Source: Ilyonectria destructans
Taxonomy: Eukaryota > Ascomycota > Sordariomycetes > Hypocreales > Nectriaceae
Assembly: GCA_020740775.1 (NCBI GenBank)
Contig: JAHEWK010000010.1
Location: forward strand, 62,001 to 126,000
Length of the DNA: 64,000 nt
Direction of reading: 5' to 3'
The stretch's first letter is position 1; each line of letters opens with the position of its first letter. Under the pieces are notes generated by a model that searched no databases, was not told where the DNA came from, and worked only from the letters and a program-made list of their open reading frames with translations. This document shows, piece after piece, positions 20,886 through 34,751 of this stretch. The position numbers and the translations under genes were made by a program.

Positions 20886-23486
20886 CTACACCAGCTCGTC
20901 CCAATCATCCTCCAGGGCCTGCTTGGCGCTGTCTCTCCGTTGCGACATGCCCCTGAACCGCCCCGCCCCGGTCCCTGTCCGCGTCCATATCATCGTCCGT
21001 GGGCCCGCGCGCTTGCTGCCCTTGGTTGGCTGTCCTTCAGCTCCCGCCAGCGCCTGCGACCGCGACCATGATTGTGACTGCGATTGCCTCCCTGATGACG
21101 ACGCAACGGACGCCGCCGATGACGAGGATCTGTTTCTGGTGCCCCGCCCAGTAGGGCTCTCCTCGCCCATGATATCGTTCGAGTTCCCAATCCTGTGGTT
21201 GCTGAGACTGCTCCTGCTCCCGGGGTGCCGCCCTCTTGGCTCGCAATTGCTGCCCACAATGCTGGTCCTGGCAGCATTCCCCAGCCCGAGCCCACAAATG
21301 CCGGCTGCATCATCCCACTCGCCGCTGAGTTCATCTCCACTGTCTTCCTCGCCGTCGCCATGCCCGTCGCTATCGCCGTCGTTGTCGCCGTCGACGTCGC
21401 CGTCAACGTGACCGTTTGTGTTTCCCCCTCCCTTGCTGATACCCCGTCCGTCTCGTTTCCGGCTCTCTCCCTCCGGCCCCCGGACCCAGCCGCGGCCCCG
21501 CCCCCGATCCGGGGCCAGGTTCCCTCCCGTTCCCTCCACCCTTCCGCTTTCTAAGCTTTCGCCGCAGCCGCCTCCGCCTCCGCCTCCTCGGGCCTTGGAT
21601 GTTGGGCTTGGAAGCACCCACTCGCTAATGCCTTCCTCCCACCGCCACCCCGAGAAGATGGTGCCGGCCTCGGCATATTCTCTCCCTGTCGCAGGAAGGT
21701 TTTCTGCAAAAGCAAGGTCTCGAAGGTCGTTTGTTTTCTGTGCCAAAAGGAAAGCCCCATCCATCCTCAATCCCCTGCGAAACCAATCAGGGAGTCCCAG
21801 GCCATCGAGCAAGGTGCAAATCTCCGACAGAACATCATGACACGCCATGCTGCATGCCCGCCCCCGATACCGCGCAATGGATATCGCCAGGAACAGCGCT
21901 TGGCGATATTGTGTCTGCGATGAGGCATCGTCGTCGCCCACCGCCAGCTGTCTGAACTCCTCCTCTGCCTGTCTCCGTACTGCCGAGTCAACACATTTGC
22001 TCTCAGCCATGGCGATATATCGGGCCATGGCGAGGACGAACAGGCCCTCGCCAACAGTCTTTTGATGGCACTGCAAATGACTGACGCAGAGATCTAGAAC
22101 ATGCATTATCCGCCTGGCGGCCGGCCTTCGGGCTAGGCTCATGTCGATTGGGTTCCCGTTTCCTAGCGTCACTGCCATGGCAGTCAATCCGGCAGCCACG
22201 CTGACCAGGGCCTGTTTCGTCGTGCTCTCTTTTGGTGATTCATCCATTCCCTTGTGTGCCGAAAGCTGCTCCATCAACGTGCATATGAACACAATAGCTG
22301 AGGGTTCCGGTTTGCTCGTAGCCATAGCTTCTAGGGTTGTTGCCCAGACCGCATTAAACCCTTTCGTGTATGCCCACGTCAGCGGCAGCTTTCCGCTGTT
22401 GATGAGGCTGGTCAGGCAATCAAATGAAGCTCCAGGCCTGTTCGCTCCTTGTAAACTTTTCACGATGACCGCCAGCGGCTGGAGCTTCCTGGTTTCATCA
22501 AACGTACTCGACGAGCTCCTTGGCCCTGCCAGTTGAGACGGAAGACGCGACACAATCGTAGCAGCATCCTGGGCGCATTTAAAGCTCAGGTAAAGCTCAG
22601 CTAGCAGGCGCACGAATTCAGGCTCAAACAGCCCTTCAGATACGGCTTCAGCCAGGATCGATAATGCGTGTGCGCGGACAACCAGTCGTAACGGTTTCGA
22701 TCCAATCCCGGCTGCTCCAAACGTCTCGAGCTGTCCATAAAGCTCGACAGAAGCGTTGGACGAGTCCCATACCGACTTGGTTCCGTTCTCCTCCGCCATC
22801 TGGCGGTCCCATGTTTCGATTTCCGCCAAAGCTGCGGGCACCCTGCGCAAGCACATGCCCAACAAACTCTTTGGGTGCGGCGTTGGCGACTTGGTCTCGT
22901 TCGAGCGTAGTAGGCCACTGAGCCAGCCAAAGATGGCTTCGTATATGCGATAGTGGCCCTCGGGGGCGAGGCGGCGGAGCGAGTGCAATTCTGCGACTAG
23001 GGACAAAGGCATCGAATTTGTGGTGTCGTCTCTCTTCGGCGAGCAGTTGGAGGCACCAGGCTGGATGCAAACCCTACGAAGCATGGGCGTGGAAAAATCG
23101 ACCCGTTCGGAGGCGGGCGAGCAACGTCCTAAGTTCATCGTACCGAGTGTGCGGATCGTCCGTGGAGGCGTCGACAAGCCCGGATTCGAAGTCTTGGGAT
23201 TCGACGACGTCGATCGGCGTTGTGCGTATGTGTAGCGGGTGCGTTTCGGTGGTCTCGTGTGCTCCTCCTGGAGGCTGGCTCGCTTGGATGTGCGTCTGAT
23301 TACAGGCTGTCGAGCCTCATGGACTAATTTACGCAAGCTCCCAAGGCGGCATTGCAATTGACGGAGAAGTCGGTGGCATCGAGCGGCGGTCCACGGCTGG
23401 AGGTCGTCCTTGGACTTGAGTCGGCCCTTGTCGGCCAGCATCGTGTGCGCCGATGGCGAGGGGAAGGGACATATTGTCTCGATCAT
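20886..23486 (-). CDS. Conserved-looking protein of unknown function, 866 residues, intronless
   Basis: I do not recognise this family. One uninterrupted open frame of 866 codons. The N-terminal segment after Met16 (LADKGRLKSKDDLQPWTAAR, then CHRLLRQLQCRLGSLRKL) is helical and basic and looks like a conserved domain. It is followed by a basic disordered linker with KR-rich words (possible nuclear signal). Residues about 165-610 are alpha-helical and repeat-like (LVAELHSLRRLAPEGHYRIY..., LYLSFKCAQDAATIVSRLP), suggesting a helical-repeat scaffold. The last 220 residues are Gly/Asp/Ser/Arg-rich low complexity, including a DGD/GDGD run around codon 700, and close with the clean motif DDWDELV. Absence of introns in so long a gene is unlike its neighbours. 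The start could be Met1 (23486) or Met16 (23441). Confidence 0.75.
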   Translation of the reverse strand: MIETICPFPSPSAHTMLADKGRLKSKDDLQPWTAARCHRLLRQLQCRLGSLRKLVHEARQPVIRRTSKRASLQEEHTRPPKRTRYTYAQRRSTSSNPKTSNPGLSTPPRTIRTLGTMNLGRCSPASERVDFSTPMLRRVCIQPGASNCSPKRDDTTNSMPLSLVAELHSLRRLAPEGHYRIYEAIFGWLSGLLRSNETKSPTPHPKSLLGMCLRRVPAALAEIETWDRQMAEENGTKSVWDSSNASVELYGQLETFGAAGIGSKPLRLVVRAHALSILAEAVSEGLFEPEFVRLLAELYLSFKCAQDAATIVSRLPSQLAGPRSSSSTFDETRKLQPLAVIVKSLQGANRPGASFDCLTSLINSGKLPLTWAYTKGFNAVWATTLEAMATSKPEPSAIVFICTLMEQLSAHKGMDESPKESTTKQALVSVAAGLTAMAVTLGNGNPIDMSLARRPAARRIMHVLDLCVSHLQCHQKTVGEGLFVLAMARYIAMAESKCVDSAVRRQAEEEFRQLAVGDDDASSQTQYRQALFLAISIARYRGRACSMACHDVLSEICTLLDGLGLPDWFRRGLRMDGAFLLAQKTNDLRDLAFAENLPATGREYAEAGTIFSGWRWEEGISEWVLPSPTSKARGGGGGGGCGESLESGRVEGTGGNLAPDRGRGRGWVRGPEGESRKRDGRGISKGGGNTNGHVDGDVDGDNDGDSDGHGDGEEDSGDELSGEWDDAAGICGLGLGNAARTSIVGSNCEPRGRHPGSRSSLSNHRIGNSNDIMGEESPTGRGTRNRSSSSAASVASSSGRQSQSQSWSRSQALAGAEGQPTKGSKRAGPRTMIWTRTGTGAGRFRGMSQRRDSAKQALEDDWDELV

Positions 23487-24017
23487 TGAAGATGCTGAGT
23501 AAATTATTCGATAGTTCTAGCACGCTGAGCAATATAAGTCAGCCATGAGCGTATGGTGTAGATTGTAGGAAATGTCAAGTGGTGATGGAAGATGCATTCA
23601 CGGCCAGTTGCATTGGTTAACTAAGTTAACTGTTGACTTTCGACCTCTTTGAGACTAGTGCCTTTTCTAATTCCTGGGGTTAGCCGGCCGTCCAGCGGGA
23701 ATGCGGCTCACGGGGATACCCGGCGTGTACCAAACGCACCGGCGAGCCTGGCAGGCTACGGGAGGTATCCCGGCTGTCCAGGGTCCCCGCCGGCTACTTG
23801 CCTACCCACGTACCGCATTGCCGTGAGCAAAAGTAGCAATTTTTTTCCTCTCCTCTTGCCCACCGCTCTCCATCTTGACATTCGACAGACCAAGTCATTT
23901 CAATTGATTGCCTGTCATCGCCAGTGCATGTCCCATGCCTGGTTTTCCCTCTCTTCTGTGTCACCTTGTCTCCTTCTCCGTTTAGTTTCTCCATTCTAAT
24001 TGTTCCAAAAAAAAAAC
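23487..24017. promoter_or_regulatory. Divergent promoter, unknown protein / CLU1
   Basis: 531 bp. Two GTTAAC palindromes lie close together at about 23617-23631. From about 23830 to the CLU1 start the + strand is pyrimidine-rich and ends in an A10 run just before CATGG, a favourable start context. No gene is seen. Confidence 0.45.
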
Positions 24018-27000
24018 ATGGCTTCCGACCCTGTCCCTCCAGCTGCTGCGCCAGGTAAGTAATAGTAAATCCGAGCTTCCCACATCCCACATCCCACTTC
24101 CACGACCCCCGTCAAGACCGTCGACCGGGAGCTGACCGATGCTGTAGCCGCCGCGAGCGAGGAGCTGGAGAACACCATGCCCGCTCCCGATGTCGATGCG
24201 GGCCCTGAAGGTAACTGTTGCCGGCACTTTCTTCGCTCGACTGCCTTCTAATGCAATCAATCGCTAGCCCTGCTCAACCTCACCATCGTCCTACCGGATG
24301 CAAAGTCTGAAAATATGCAGATCATGGTCAGTCCGCTCCACCTCGCCCCGGTATGCGTTCCTCGTGCTCACGCAATCGTATAGGTGTCGTCCCAGGAACA
24401 GGTTCATGAGGTTCGCCAGTCCGTCATCGACATGCCGGCCGCCTTCCAGTACACGTGCTTCCACCTCGAGTACAACGGCGAACGGATCAATGATTTCATC
24501 CCCCTCGCCGAGATCCCTGAGTTGGGACCCAATCCCGAGTTCCACCTCGTCCAAGACCCCTACACTGAGAAGGAGGCTCGCATCCATCTCGTCCGCATCC
24601 GAGAGCTCATTGGCGCCGCCGGAAACCGCTCCGAAATCTCCCAGGGTGTGCTCCCCGGTCTCTCGCTCTTCGAGACGGTCGCCAACGAAGCACAGGCGAA
24701 TAACGACGAGGCTGCCACCGCCGAGCTCCCCATCAAGGACTACGATTTCCAGGCCATCCCCTCTCTGACCAGCCTCGTTCCCAAGGAGACCGACCCCGCG
24801 CCCAAGACAGTGAAATCCATCGCCCTGTCGCCCTGGAACCCCCCACCACCCCACCTGAGGCAGCGAGGCCATCTTCTGTACCTCATCGTCACCACGACCG
24901 AGGGCGAGCAATACCAAATCACATCCCACGTCTCGGGCTTCTTTATCAACAAGTCATCCAACGCAAAGTTTGACCCTTTCCCCAGGCCAGCGCCCAAGGG
25001 CCAATCCTCCCACTCTCTGCTCAGCTTAATCGACACCATATCTCCCTCCTTCGCCGAATCCTTCACACAGCTCCAGGAGTACAACAACCAAAGGGACCCC
25101 TTGGCCACTTTTCAGATCACCAACGCCGTTCCTGCTGCACCTTGGGCTGTCCCAGCGCCTACTTCTTCTCTTTGCACACATCTTCCCGACGTCACACGAT
25201 CCCAGGAGACTTATCTGCTCGCTGGGGTCGAGAACACAGATACTCTGCGGGATTGGAACGAAGAGTTTCAGTCAGCCAAGGAGCTTCCCCGGGAGACTGT
25301 TCAAGACCGGGTTTTCCGAGAGCGTTTAGTGTCTAAGCTGTTTGCCGACTACAATGACGCGGCTACTAAGGGTGCTGTCATGGTTGCTCGAGGCGAGATC
25401 GCCCCTCTGAACCCTACCGAGTGCAGAGATGCCCAAATTTTTGTCTACAACAACATCTTTTTCTCATTCGGTGCTGATGGTGTTGGCACTTTTACTTCCG
25501 AGGGTGGCGATGAGGCTGCTCGAGTCGCCACTGGCAAGGATGTGGCTGGCGTGAAGTTGGTAAATCAGCTCGACATCGAGGGTCTATTCACTCCTGCTAC
25601 CGTCGTCGTTGATTATATCGGAAAGCGTATTGTTGGCCAGAGTATTGTGCCTGGGATTTTCAAGCAGCGTGAGCCTGGCGAGAACCAGATCGACTACGGT
25701 GCCGTTGATGGAAAGGACATCGTGGCCGCCGACGAACGGTTTGCCGCTGGGTTCGCCCAGTTGTCCAAGGCGCTCAAGGTCAAGAAGCACCCCGTCTGGG
25801 ACAAGGATGGAAAGCGATTTGACCTGGAGGCAAGCGTTGAAACTAAGGGGCTGATGGGAACTGATGGACGCAAGTACGTCCTGGATCTCTACAGAATCAC
25901 CCCCTTGGATATCGCCTGGCTAGATGAAGCTGGGGAGAACAAGGATGCGGCCGAGTATCCCCACCGGATGACTGTCCTGCGACCGGAACTCGTCGACTCC
26001 TTTGGACGATACAGGATGAAGGAGTGGGTGGACAAAGAACTTGCCCGCCGGAGCGAGGCGGCGAAGCCTGCGGAAGGAGAGTCCAGCGATGAAGACAGCG
26101 AGGAAGACAGTGACGAATCCAGTGATGAAGACAGTGATGAGGACAGTGATGAGGAGAAGGAGAAGCCTACCAAGGCGACAAGCAAGAAGGCGACCAAGGG
26201 CGAAAAGACTCAGCCCGACCTCTCTGACTTCCGATTTGCCCTCAACCCCGATGCCTTCAGTGGCCAAACCCCACAAACGGACGCCGAGAAGGCCGAGTTC
26301 ACGGCCGATGAGGCTGAAGTCAGGGCGGCAGGCACATATCTGCGTGAGCAAGTGATCCCTGGCTTGTTGCGAGAGCTCTCTGAATCGGACATCAGCTTTC
26401 CCATGGATGGTCAGTCGCTTAGCCGACTTCTACACAAGCGCGGAATCAACGTGCGCTTCCTAGGCAAGGTTGCCGAGCTCAGCAACGACGGAAGGCTTCA
26501 ATGCCTACGAGACATTTGTCTTCAGGACATGGTTACCCGATCCTTCAAGCATGTGGCTGCAGTATACCTCCGCCATATGCCTGTTCCTGCCATCCCCGCC
26601 TGTGTTTCGCACCTGCTTAACTGCCTTCTTGGACACGTATTCAACTCAAAGCCAGTTGCTGAGGTTGATTCCGAACTGCGCACTCTCTACACTGATGCAG
26701 ATTGGTCCTTTGAGAAACTCACGCCCGAGATTTTGCGCGCGAGCATCGAGGAGCACACCCTCAAGCGCTTCCGGTATCAGCTGGACCAGCAGTGGTTCTC
26801 GCAGGTTCGGCCTACCCAGCTTCTCCGCGAAGTCTGCTTAAGGCTTGGCATCCAAGTCCAAGCCCGGGATTACTTGTTTTCGGCCGATGACTCGGCCGCA
26901 AAGATTCCCGTCAAGCCTGTCCAACCCGTCACCAACGGTCAAGCGAACGGCGAGTCCAAGAAGAAGAAGAAGAAGGGTCGTGACTCGCCTCCCCCAGTCA

Positions 27001-28019
27001 TTGCCGCCCCGGTTAACATCCACACGTTCAGCCCCGACGACATCATTGACATGGTCCCCCTAATCAAGGACTCTTGCCCCAGGAGCTCACTCGCTGAGGA
27101 GGCCCTCGAAGCCGGTCGCATCTCTATCATGCAGAACCAGAAGAAGCTGGGCCAGGAACTCCTGCTAGAGTCTCTATCCCTGCATGAGCAGATCTACGGG
27201 ATCCTACACCCGGAGGTTGCCAGGGTCTACAACAGCCTCTCGATGCTGTACTACCAGCTTGACGACAAGGAGGCTGCCGTAGAGCTCGCCAGGAAGGCCA
27301 TCATCGTCGCCGAAAGGACCGTTGGTGTGGACTCATCTGAGACCCTTCTCAACTACCTCAACCTGAGCCTGTTCCTGCATCAAGTTGGCGACAGCAAGGG
27401 TGCCCTGATCTACTCCAAGCACGCCCTGAAGATGTGGAAGATCATCTATGGACCTGGCCACCCCGACTCTATCACTACCATCAACAACGCCGCGGTGATG
27501 CTACAACATCTCAAGGCCTACCACGAGTCTCGACTCTGGTTCGAGGAGTCGTTGCGCGTGTGCGAGTCAGTCTTTGGCAAGCAATCGGTCAACTCAGCTA
27601 CTCTGCTGTTCCAACTTGCTCAGGCGCTTGCTTTGGACCACGATTCTAAGGGAGCCGTCAACCGCATGCGTGAGTCGTATAACGTTTTCCTAGCTGAGCT
27701 TGGCCCTGAGGACAAGAACACCAAGGAAGCGGAGAGCTGGTTGGAGCAACTGACGCAAAATGCCGTCTCCATCGCTAAGCACGCCAAGGACGTTCAGGCG
27801 CGACGAATCCGATCTGGAATCCGCTTCAACACGACTGCGTCCCCAGCCCATGCTGCCTCTGTTGACCCTCAAGGCGGCAACGCCCAGGGGTCGCAAATCG
27901 ATTCTCGCAGCATCGACGAGCTCATCAAGTTCATCGAGGGAGGTGACCAAAAGACTAAGTCGTCCAAGAAGCGACCTGGTCGAGGAAACCCCAAGAGGCG
28001 AGGCCAGGCGGCTCCGTAA
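24018..28019 (+). CDS. clu1: Clustered mitochondria protein Clu1/Tif31
   Basis: Large cytosolic RNA-binding protein that associates with eIF3 and with mRNAs for mitochondrial proteins; loss clusters mitochondria. Exons are 24018-24054, 24148-24210, 24268-24326 and 24384-28019, with introns of 93, 57 and 57 nt, giving 1264 residues, close to the usual fungal length. The three small 5' exons encode the start of the ubiquitin-like CLU-N domain (ALLNLTIVLPDAKSENMQIM / VSSQEQVHEVRQSVIDMP). The central CLU domain covers about 320-580. An acidic Ser/Asp/Glu tract with SDEDSDEDSDEE lies at about 615-650. A second conserved domain (about 680-860), a lysine run (ESKKKKKKGRD) and TPR repeats (about 985-1130) follow. 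The C-terminus is basic. The track-visible open frame starts at a GTG and misses the first 53 residues. Confidence 0.96.
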
Positions 28020-28606
28020 GTACATCGCACGCTGCCTCACACCTTGGCCTCATGATGCTGTTGTGTGATCGGTATTTGCACACTGCTGTGTAAAAGTAGG
28101 AATTGTACATGTATAATGCGGCGGATGAATCTGAATGGAGACGGCCCCTGGCGTAGGTCTTGGAACGGTGGGCGGATGGGGATTGGTCATACATTTGCAT
28201 CTATAAGGCGCGTTTGCATATTGTACGGGTAGCTACAAAAGGCTAGAACCACAAGAGGAATATCTTCACTCCAATACCAAAATTGGTTGACTTTGAGCAA
28301 TCCTGCTGCAGCAAGCACAATCTCGTGTCAGTAGCTGCCAAGTACCCATCATACATGGTCGCAAAGTTGGCAAACGGGCCAACCACGAGCGAAGGCTCAC
28401 AGCCACGACGAACTGAGCACCAGGTCCAGGTGAAGGTTGCAAAAACACAAATCATCGTTGTTCCGCCTCGTCTATAGAGGGGAACGTGACTTATTGAAGC
28501 CAGCTTGTTGATACATAACGCAAAGGCTACGTAGTATACCTTGTAGTATACAAGCAAAACACCCTCTCGTCATCATCGTCGTCGTCATGTTGTCATTATC
28601 TCAGCG
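28020..28606. other. Convergent spacer, CLU1 / forkhead
   Basis: 587 bp of 3' UTR sequence. It has a GTC/ATC triplet run near 28565-28590. No gene is seen. Confidence 0.5.
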
Positions 28607-30677
28607 TCAAGTGCGACTTTTCAGGGCGCTTGCAATGGAAGCACCCCTTCCTACCGGAGCGTGGTAGGATCCGATACTCTGGAATCCCCTGGTGGTATCA
28701 AGTTAGCACCATGTAAATGAGCATAATAGGGGACAGATCTGAACATACTTGGTTAAATCAAACCCTTCCTCTTCTTCCGCTTCACCCGGGTCGGCAATTT
28801 GCTGCGGGCTGGATCTTTGCGGTCGTGACGGACTGCTAGGGGGTGATTTGTTTCCTCGGGGAGGGCTGCTGCTCTGCGGCGGCAATCCACCTCCAGGCTT
28901 AGATGGGCTCAGTTCGTATGGGGCCAAGCCCAAGGGCTTCAACGGAGTGCTACCAATATCGGCATACTTCCAGAATGGCGCGGGGGAGCTCGTCGGCATG
29001 TGCTGGCTGGGCCGCTGTGCTGTGCTTGGGGGAGCGAGCTTCGGGTGAACCCTCGGGGGTGCGGGTGTCACAAAGGACGTCCCATCCTCCTGGAGATAGG
29101 AAGATGTGAGAGTAGGCGACTGAGGATGATAGGCTGAGAAGGATGAATCCGCTGCTGTGGTCTTCCTGGGACGGGGGAGCGGACTGCCATCGGCGGTAAG
29201 TGTCGCACTTCTTCCCAGTGATCGGTCAGATGGTCTGTCCGGGGTCGATTGGGCGATGAGGAGAGAGGGCCTGGGAGGCGGTGATTGCAGAGGCGAGCCT
29301 CGGCGTTTACGAGCGGACGTGGGCTCTCTAGATGCCATATCTCTAGGTCCATGTGTGATGTAACTGAGCTGGCTTGGTGATGATGGAGCGGACGAGCCTC
29401 GGTGGCCTCCACGGCCGATGCGGTACGCATTCCGCACCATCTCCTCGCGGGCCTCGGCGACGATCTGCCATTTCATGCCCTTTCCTGGCTCATCAGTTGA
29501 TCGGGCAATCTTATCGAACGCCTTATTAAGTGAGAGGTTGTGTCGAATGGAGTTCTAGCTTGTGTTAACATATACTACATCAATCCCAGCAGGTGTATTG
29601 AGGAACTCACCTGCCAACCTGCAGCTTGCTGGTGACGGTAGTATGAATAACTGCTCATAATGAATGTGTAGATGCCGTTCAAGTTCAACTTGCCATCAGG
29701 AGCATTCAAGATGGCCTGTGTGATCATCTGAGCGTAGCTATACTGCGGCTTGATATGCTGGTTCTCGTCCTGGCTGAGGTCGGCACCGTTGGCGCCCACC
29801 ATGACTGCCGGGGTGCTGGCGGCTGGTGATTTGGTATGGGATGTGCGCAGACTCTGGGCAGACGGTGGCGTGCCTGGTCGCTTGTACTCGGGAGGTGCCG
29901 GGGCGATGAGGGGTTGTCGACGAGAGGATCGAGCCTGAGGCGTGTCGGCGCTGAGTCCGCACCGCTGTAGAAAGGTTGAGTGAACATGCAAAGGGCTGAT
30001 CTCTGACGGAAGCACAAAGATCATCTCGACATTTCCAATCTCGATGACCTCGCCGCTGGTGAGGGGGTGTGCGACGCCGACCTTGAGGGGCTGGCCGTCA
30101 ACCTTGGCGCCGTTACGGCCCTTGACACGAAGAAACCACTTCTCGTCCTTGGAGTCGAAGCTGATGGTGGCGTGTTCACGCGACACCATTTTGCTGGGGC
30201 CCAGGTCGATATGGACCTGATCTTCATCCTCGTTGTCGCCACTGCCACCAGTGCCAGCATGCGTTATCTCGGGTGCGCGGCCGATGTTGACGGTAAGCTT
30301 GGTGACGTAGAAGGTCCAGTCCTGGGCAGCGACCTTGGCGTATGCCTTGACGCCGTCCCCGTTGGCCTCATGGATGGCATTGGCGTGGTCTTTGCTGGCT
30401 TGAACGGGCTGGTTCCTTAACTGCTGAGTGATCTGCGACACTAGCTGGTCGTCGTCGGTGGTGGGAGGCGAGTCGTCGTCGTGGATCTGTAGCAGAGACG
30501 GTGTCAGCGAGGCCAGGATGGGCCATGTCAGTACCATTCATGTTGTTTTGCGCGTACCTTCTTGCGGCGCTTCGCAGGGCGACTTGGGGACGAGTCTTCG
30601 AGGTCGGCGGGCGCGGTGGTCACACCCTTGCGCGGATCGCGACGGGCCCTTGAGGCTCGTTTAGCTGAGGGCGGCAT
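28607..30677 (-). CDS. fkh2: FHA-forkhead transcription factor (Fkh1/Fkh2 type)
   Basis: Nuclear cell-cycle regulator; family members bind RTAAAYA-type sites and drive G2/M gene clusters. Exons are 30677-30558, 30486-29611, 29554-28749 and 28688-28607, with introns of 71, 56 and 60 nt, giving 627 residues. The basic N-terminus (RPAKRRKK) may be a nuclear signal. The FHA domain is at about 95-190, with KLTVNIGR, MVSREHATISF and GRNGAKVDG. The forkhead domain (about 285-375) starts KPQYSYAQMI and includes GIYTFIMSSYSYYR; the splice at 29611/29554 joins GWQ to NSIRHNLSLNKAF, the recognition helix. The long tail holds many SP/TP sites, as in CDK-regulated forkheads. The last exon encodes GFQSIGSYHAPVGRG, a conserved end missed without splicing. 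Confidence 0.94.
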
Positions 30678-31923
30678 CGTGCGGCGGCGAGTGGAGATGG
30701 GTGGGATGGAGAAGGAAGATGCTTGCACAGACGGGCCAGGCACAGGTTAACGAGGCCAGTCGTCGAAAGCTGTGGTGTGCGTGCGGGAGTGTCGTCGACT
30801 GTGGTGGTTAAGTGGTTAAGTCGAGTCGAGTAAAGGCGATTATCCAACAAATCCCTTGTAAGGTTTGTACCGCGTTCGCGTTTGACCTAGTGTCATTTAA
30901 GTGGCAGGGCAGTGGGCTGGGGCTGGGGCCACTTGGTCGTGGGACGGGTATGGAGCCCCGATTTGTGCATATGCCAGAACCGCGACATCGACCCACCTAA
31001 CGCAGAACATGGCAAGAATTTACCCCCTTGTCGCGCGGCCTGACAAGGGCTACAGGTACCTTAGTACGTACAGGGAGACAGGTACATCGGCTGCGGCTAT
31101 TCGGTGCTGTGAGGGATGTACTCCGTCCTGTGCAGTTAGGGGGCAACGGGCAGCGGGCCACGGCTACGCTAAGGCGCTGCATGTTCCAGTTGGTTTCCGG
31201 TAAGGTGTCGGCTGTCCTGGAGGGAGTGTTACCTGAGGTACCCAAAGTACCCCGTTAATTCCTTACCTAAGGTAAGTAACAGCGACGCTGGCATATTGAC
31301 CTTGTCAATCATTCGTCTCCCGTCTCGCCTCGTCGCGTCCCCCAACCAAGACCAAAATCGTACTTCGACCACAATACAATCACATCAGCAGCAAAAACAC
31401 CGCAGCGCACACGCCCGCACGCATCTGTACCCCAGGTGTCCCGGGAGGGCTGACACCCAGTTACCTCAGGCTCGACGCCCGACATTTTGCGACGCGCCTA
31501 GCCAACCTCTCGCTTCACCAGCTCTCTCTCGCCAGACACCACAGAGACAAAGACGGAGACAAACCCAGCCAAAGTTGCACAGTCCCGCCACGACCGAACC
31601 CACACGCCCTTTCTCGACCATACCTCGCCTCCTTGCACCTGCCATCAAGACCCTCCATACCCATACCAGACATCCCGCGCCGTGCTCCATCCCTCGTCTC
31701 CCTCGCGCATCTCCTACCCTTCCAGGTGGTCGGTCGAGTGGTCACCCAGGCTGCAACAAAGTGCCCCAACCCCAACGACGCCTCTGACGCCGCATCGTTC
31801 CAGCCCCTTTCCTCGCCTCGGTGCCTATCCGCATCGACCATCATCGCCTGCCAGGCTGAATTCGCCGTATCCGACTCAACCAACCTCAACTGAGCTGCTC
31901 TCATAGTTGGTAGGACCAAGACC
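30678..31923. promoter_or_regulatory. Divergent promoter, forkhead / PAP1
   Basis: 1.25 kb with no gene. GGTACC-type words cluster at 31053-31070 and 31228-31280 (TACCTGAGGTACC, TTACCTAAGGTAAG). From about 31310 to 31900 the + strand is C-rich and pyrimidine-rich with few G, consistent with a long PAP1 5' leader; it opens frames in all three phases that look non-coding. Confidence 0.5.
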
Positions 31924-34106
<2,183 letters not shown>

Positions 34107-34751
34107 GTATTCCTACCTCGCATTCCCAGAACATCTCTTTGAAAGATGTTGACCCAAAATGTTGGCTCATCTCTGGTTGGGCCACGTAGCAATTTCTTCA
34201 GCTTGGGCAAGCCTCGGATACAGAGGACATCCCCAGGTTGATGTTTACTGACTGACATGCACAAAAGTTGATTTTCTATTCTGGCCGACCGGTTGAGCTT
34301 GAGACATGGTAAACGCAGCCGCACTTGCAACTATCGGTCCTATTACGAGCGTGCCATACATCATGGACTCATTGAATACATTTTAATACTGCAGCAAACA
34401 CACATAGGCTGTGTAAAGAAGGTTGGCTTTCCAATATGGCCCCGCGTCCTGGGCAATATGTCCCAGGCGCCATAGCCAGCACTGGCCAAGGGCGGCCGTT
34501 AGGTGCATCTAGATCTACGACAACCCTATTTCGTATTTGTAATTAGGAAGTTGGCTTTGCTAGATCAATACAAAACAAGTTCAGGGGCAAATGAGCCTCG
34601 CCAAACATGATTGCCCGTACTGCCACCACATGATGTCCAACGGTGGTAGGTGCAAGGGGGTGAGGGCGGTAAAGGAGCTGTACCATTGGGGTCCATACAT
34701 CCAATCATCCGTGATACGAGGGCAGTGCGATGCTCCCGCGTTCAGCTCGAT
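34107..34751. other. Convergent spacer, PAP1 / DML1
   Basis: 645 bp between converging stops; AT-richer in the middle; no gene seen. Confidence 0.5.

Noticed and set aside
31296..31787. 163-codon frame upstream of PAP1
   Set aside because: Pro/Thr/Arg-rich from a C-rich leader; all three frames are open there.
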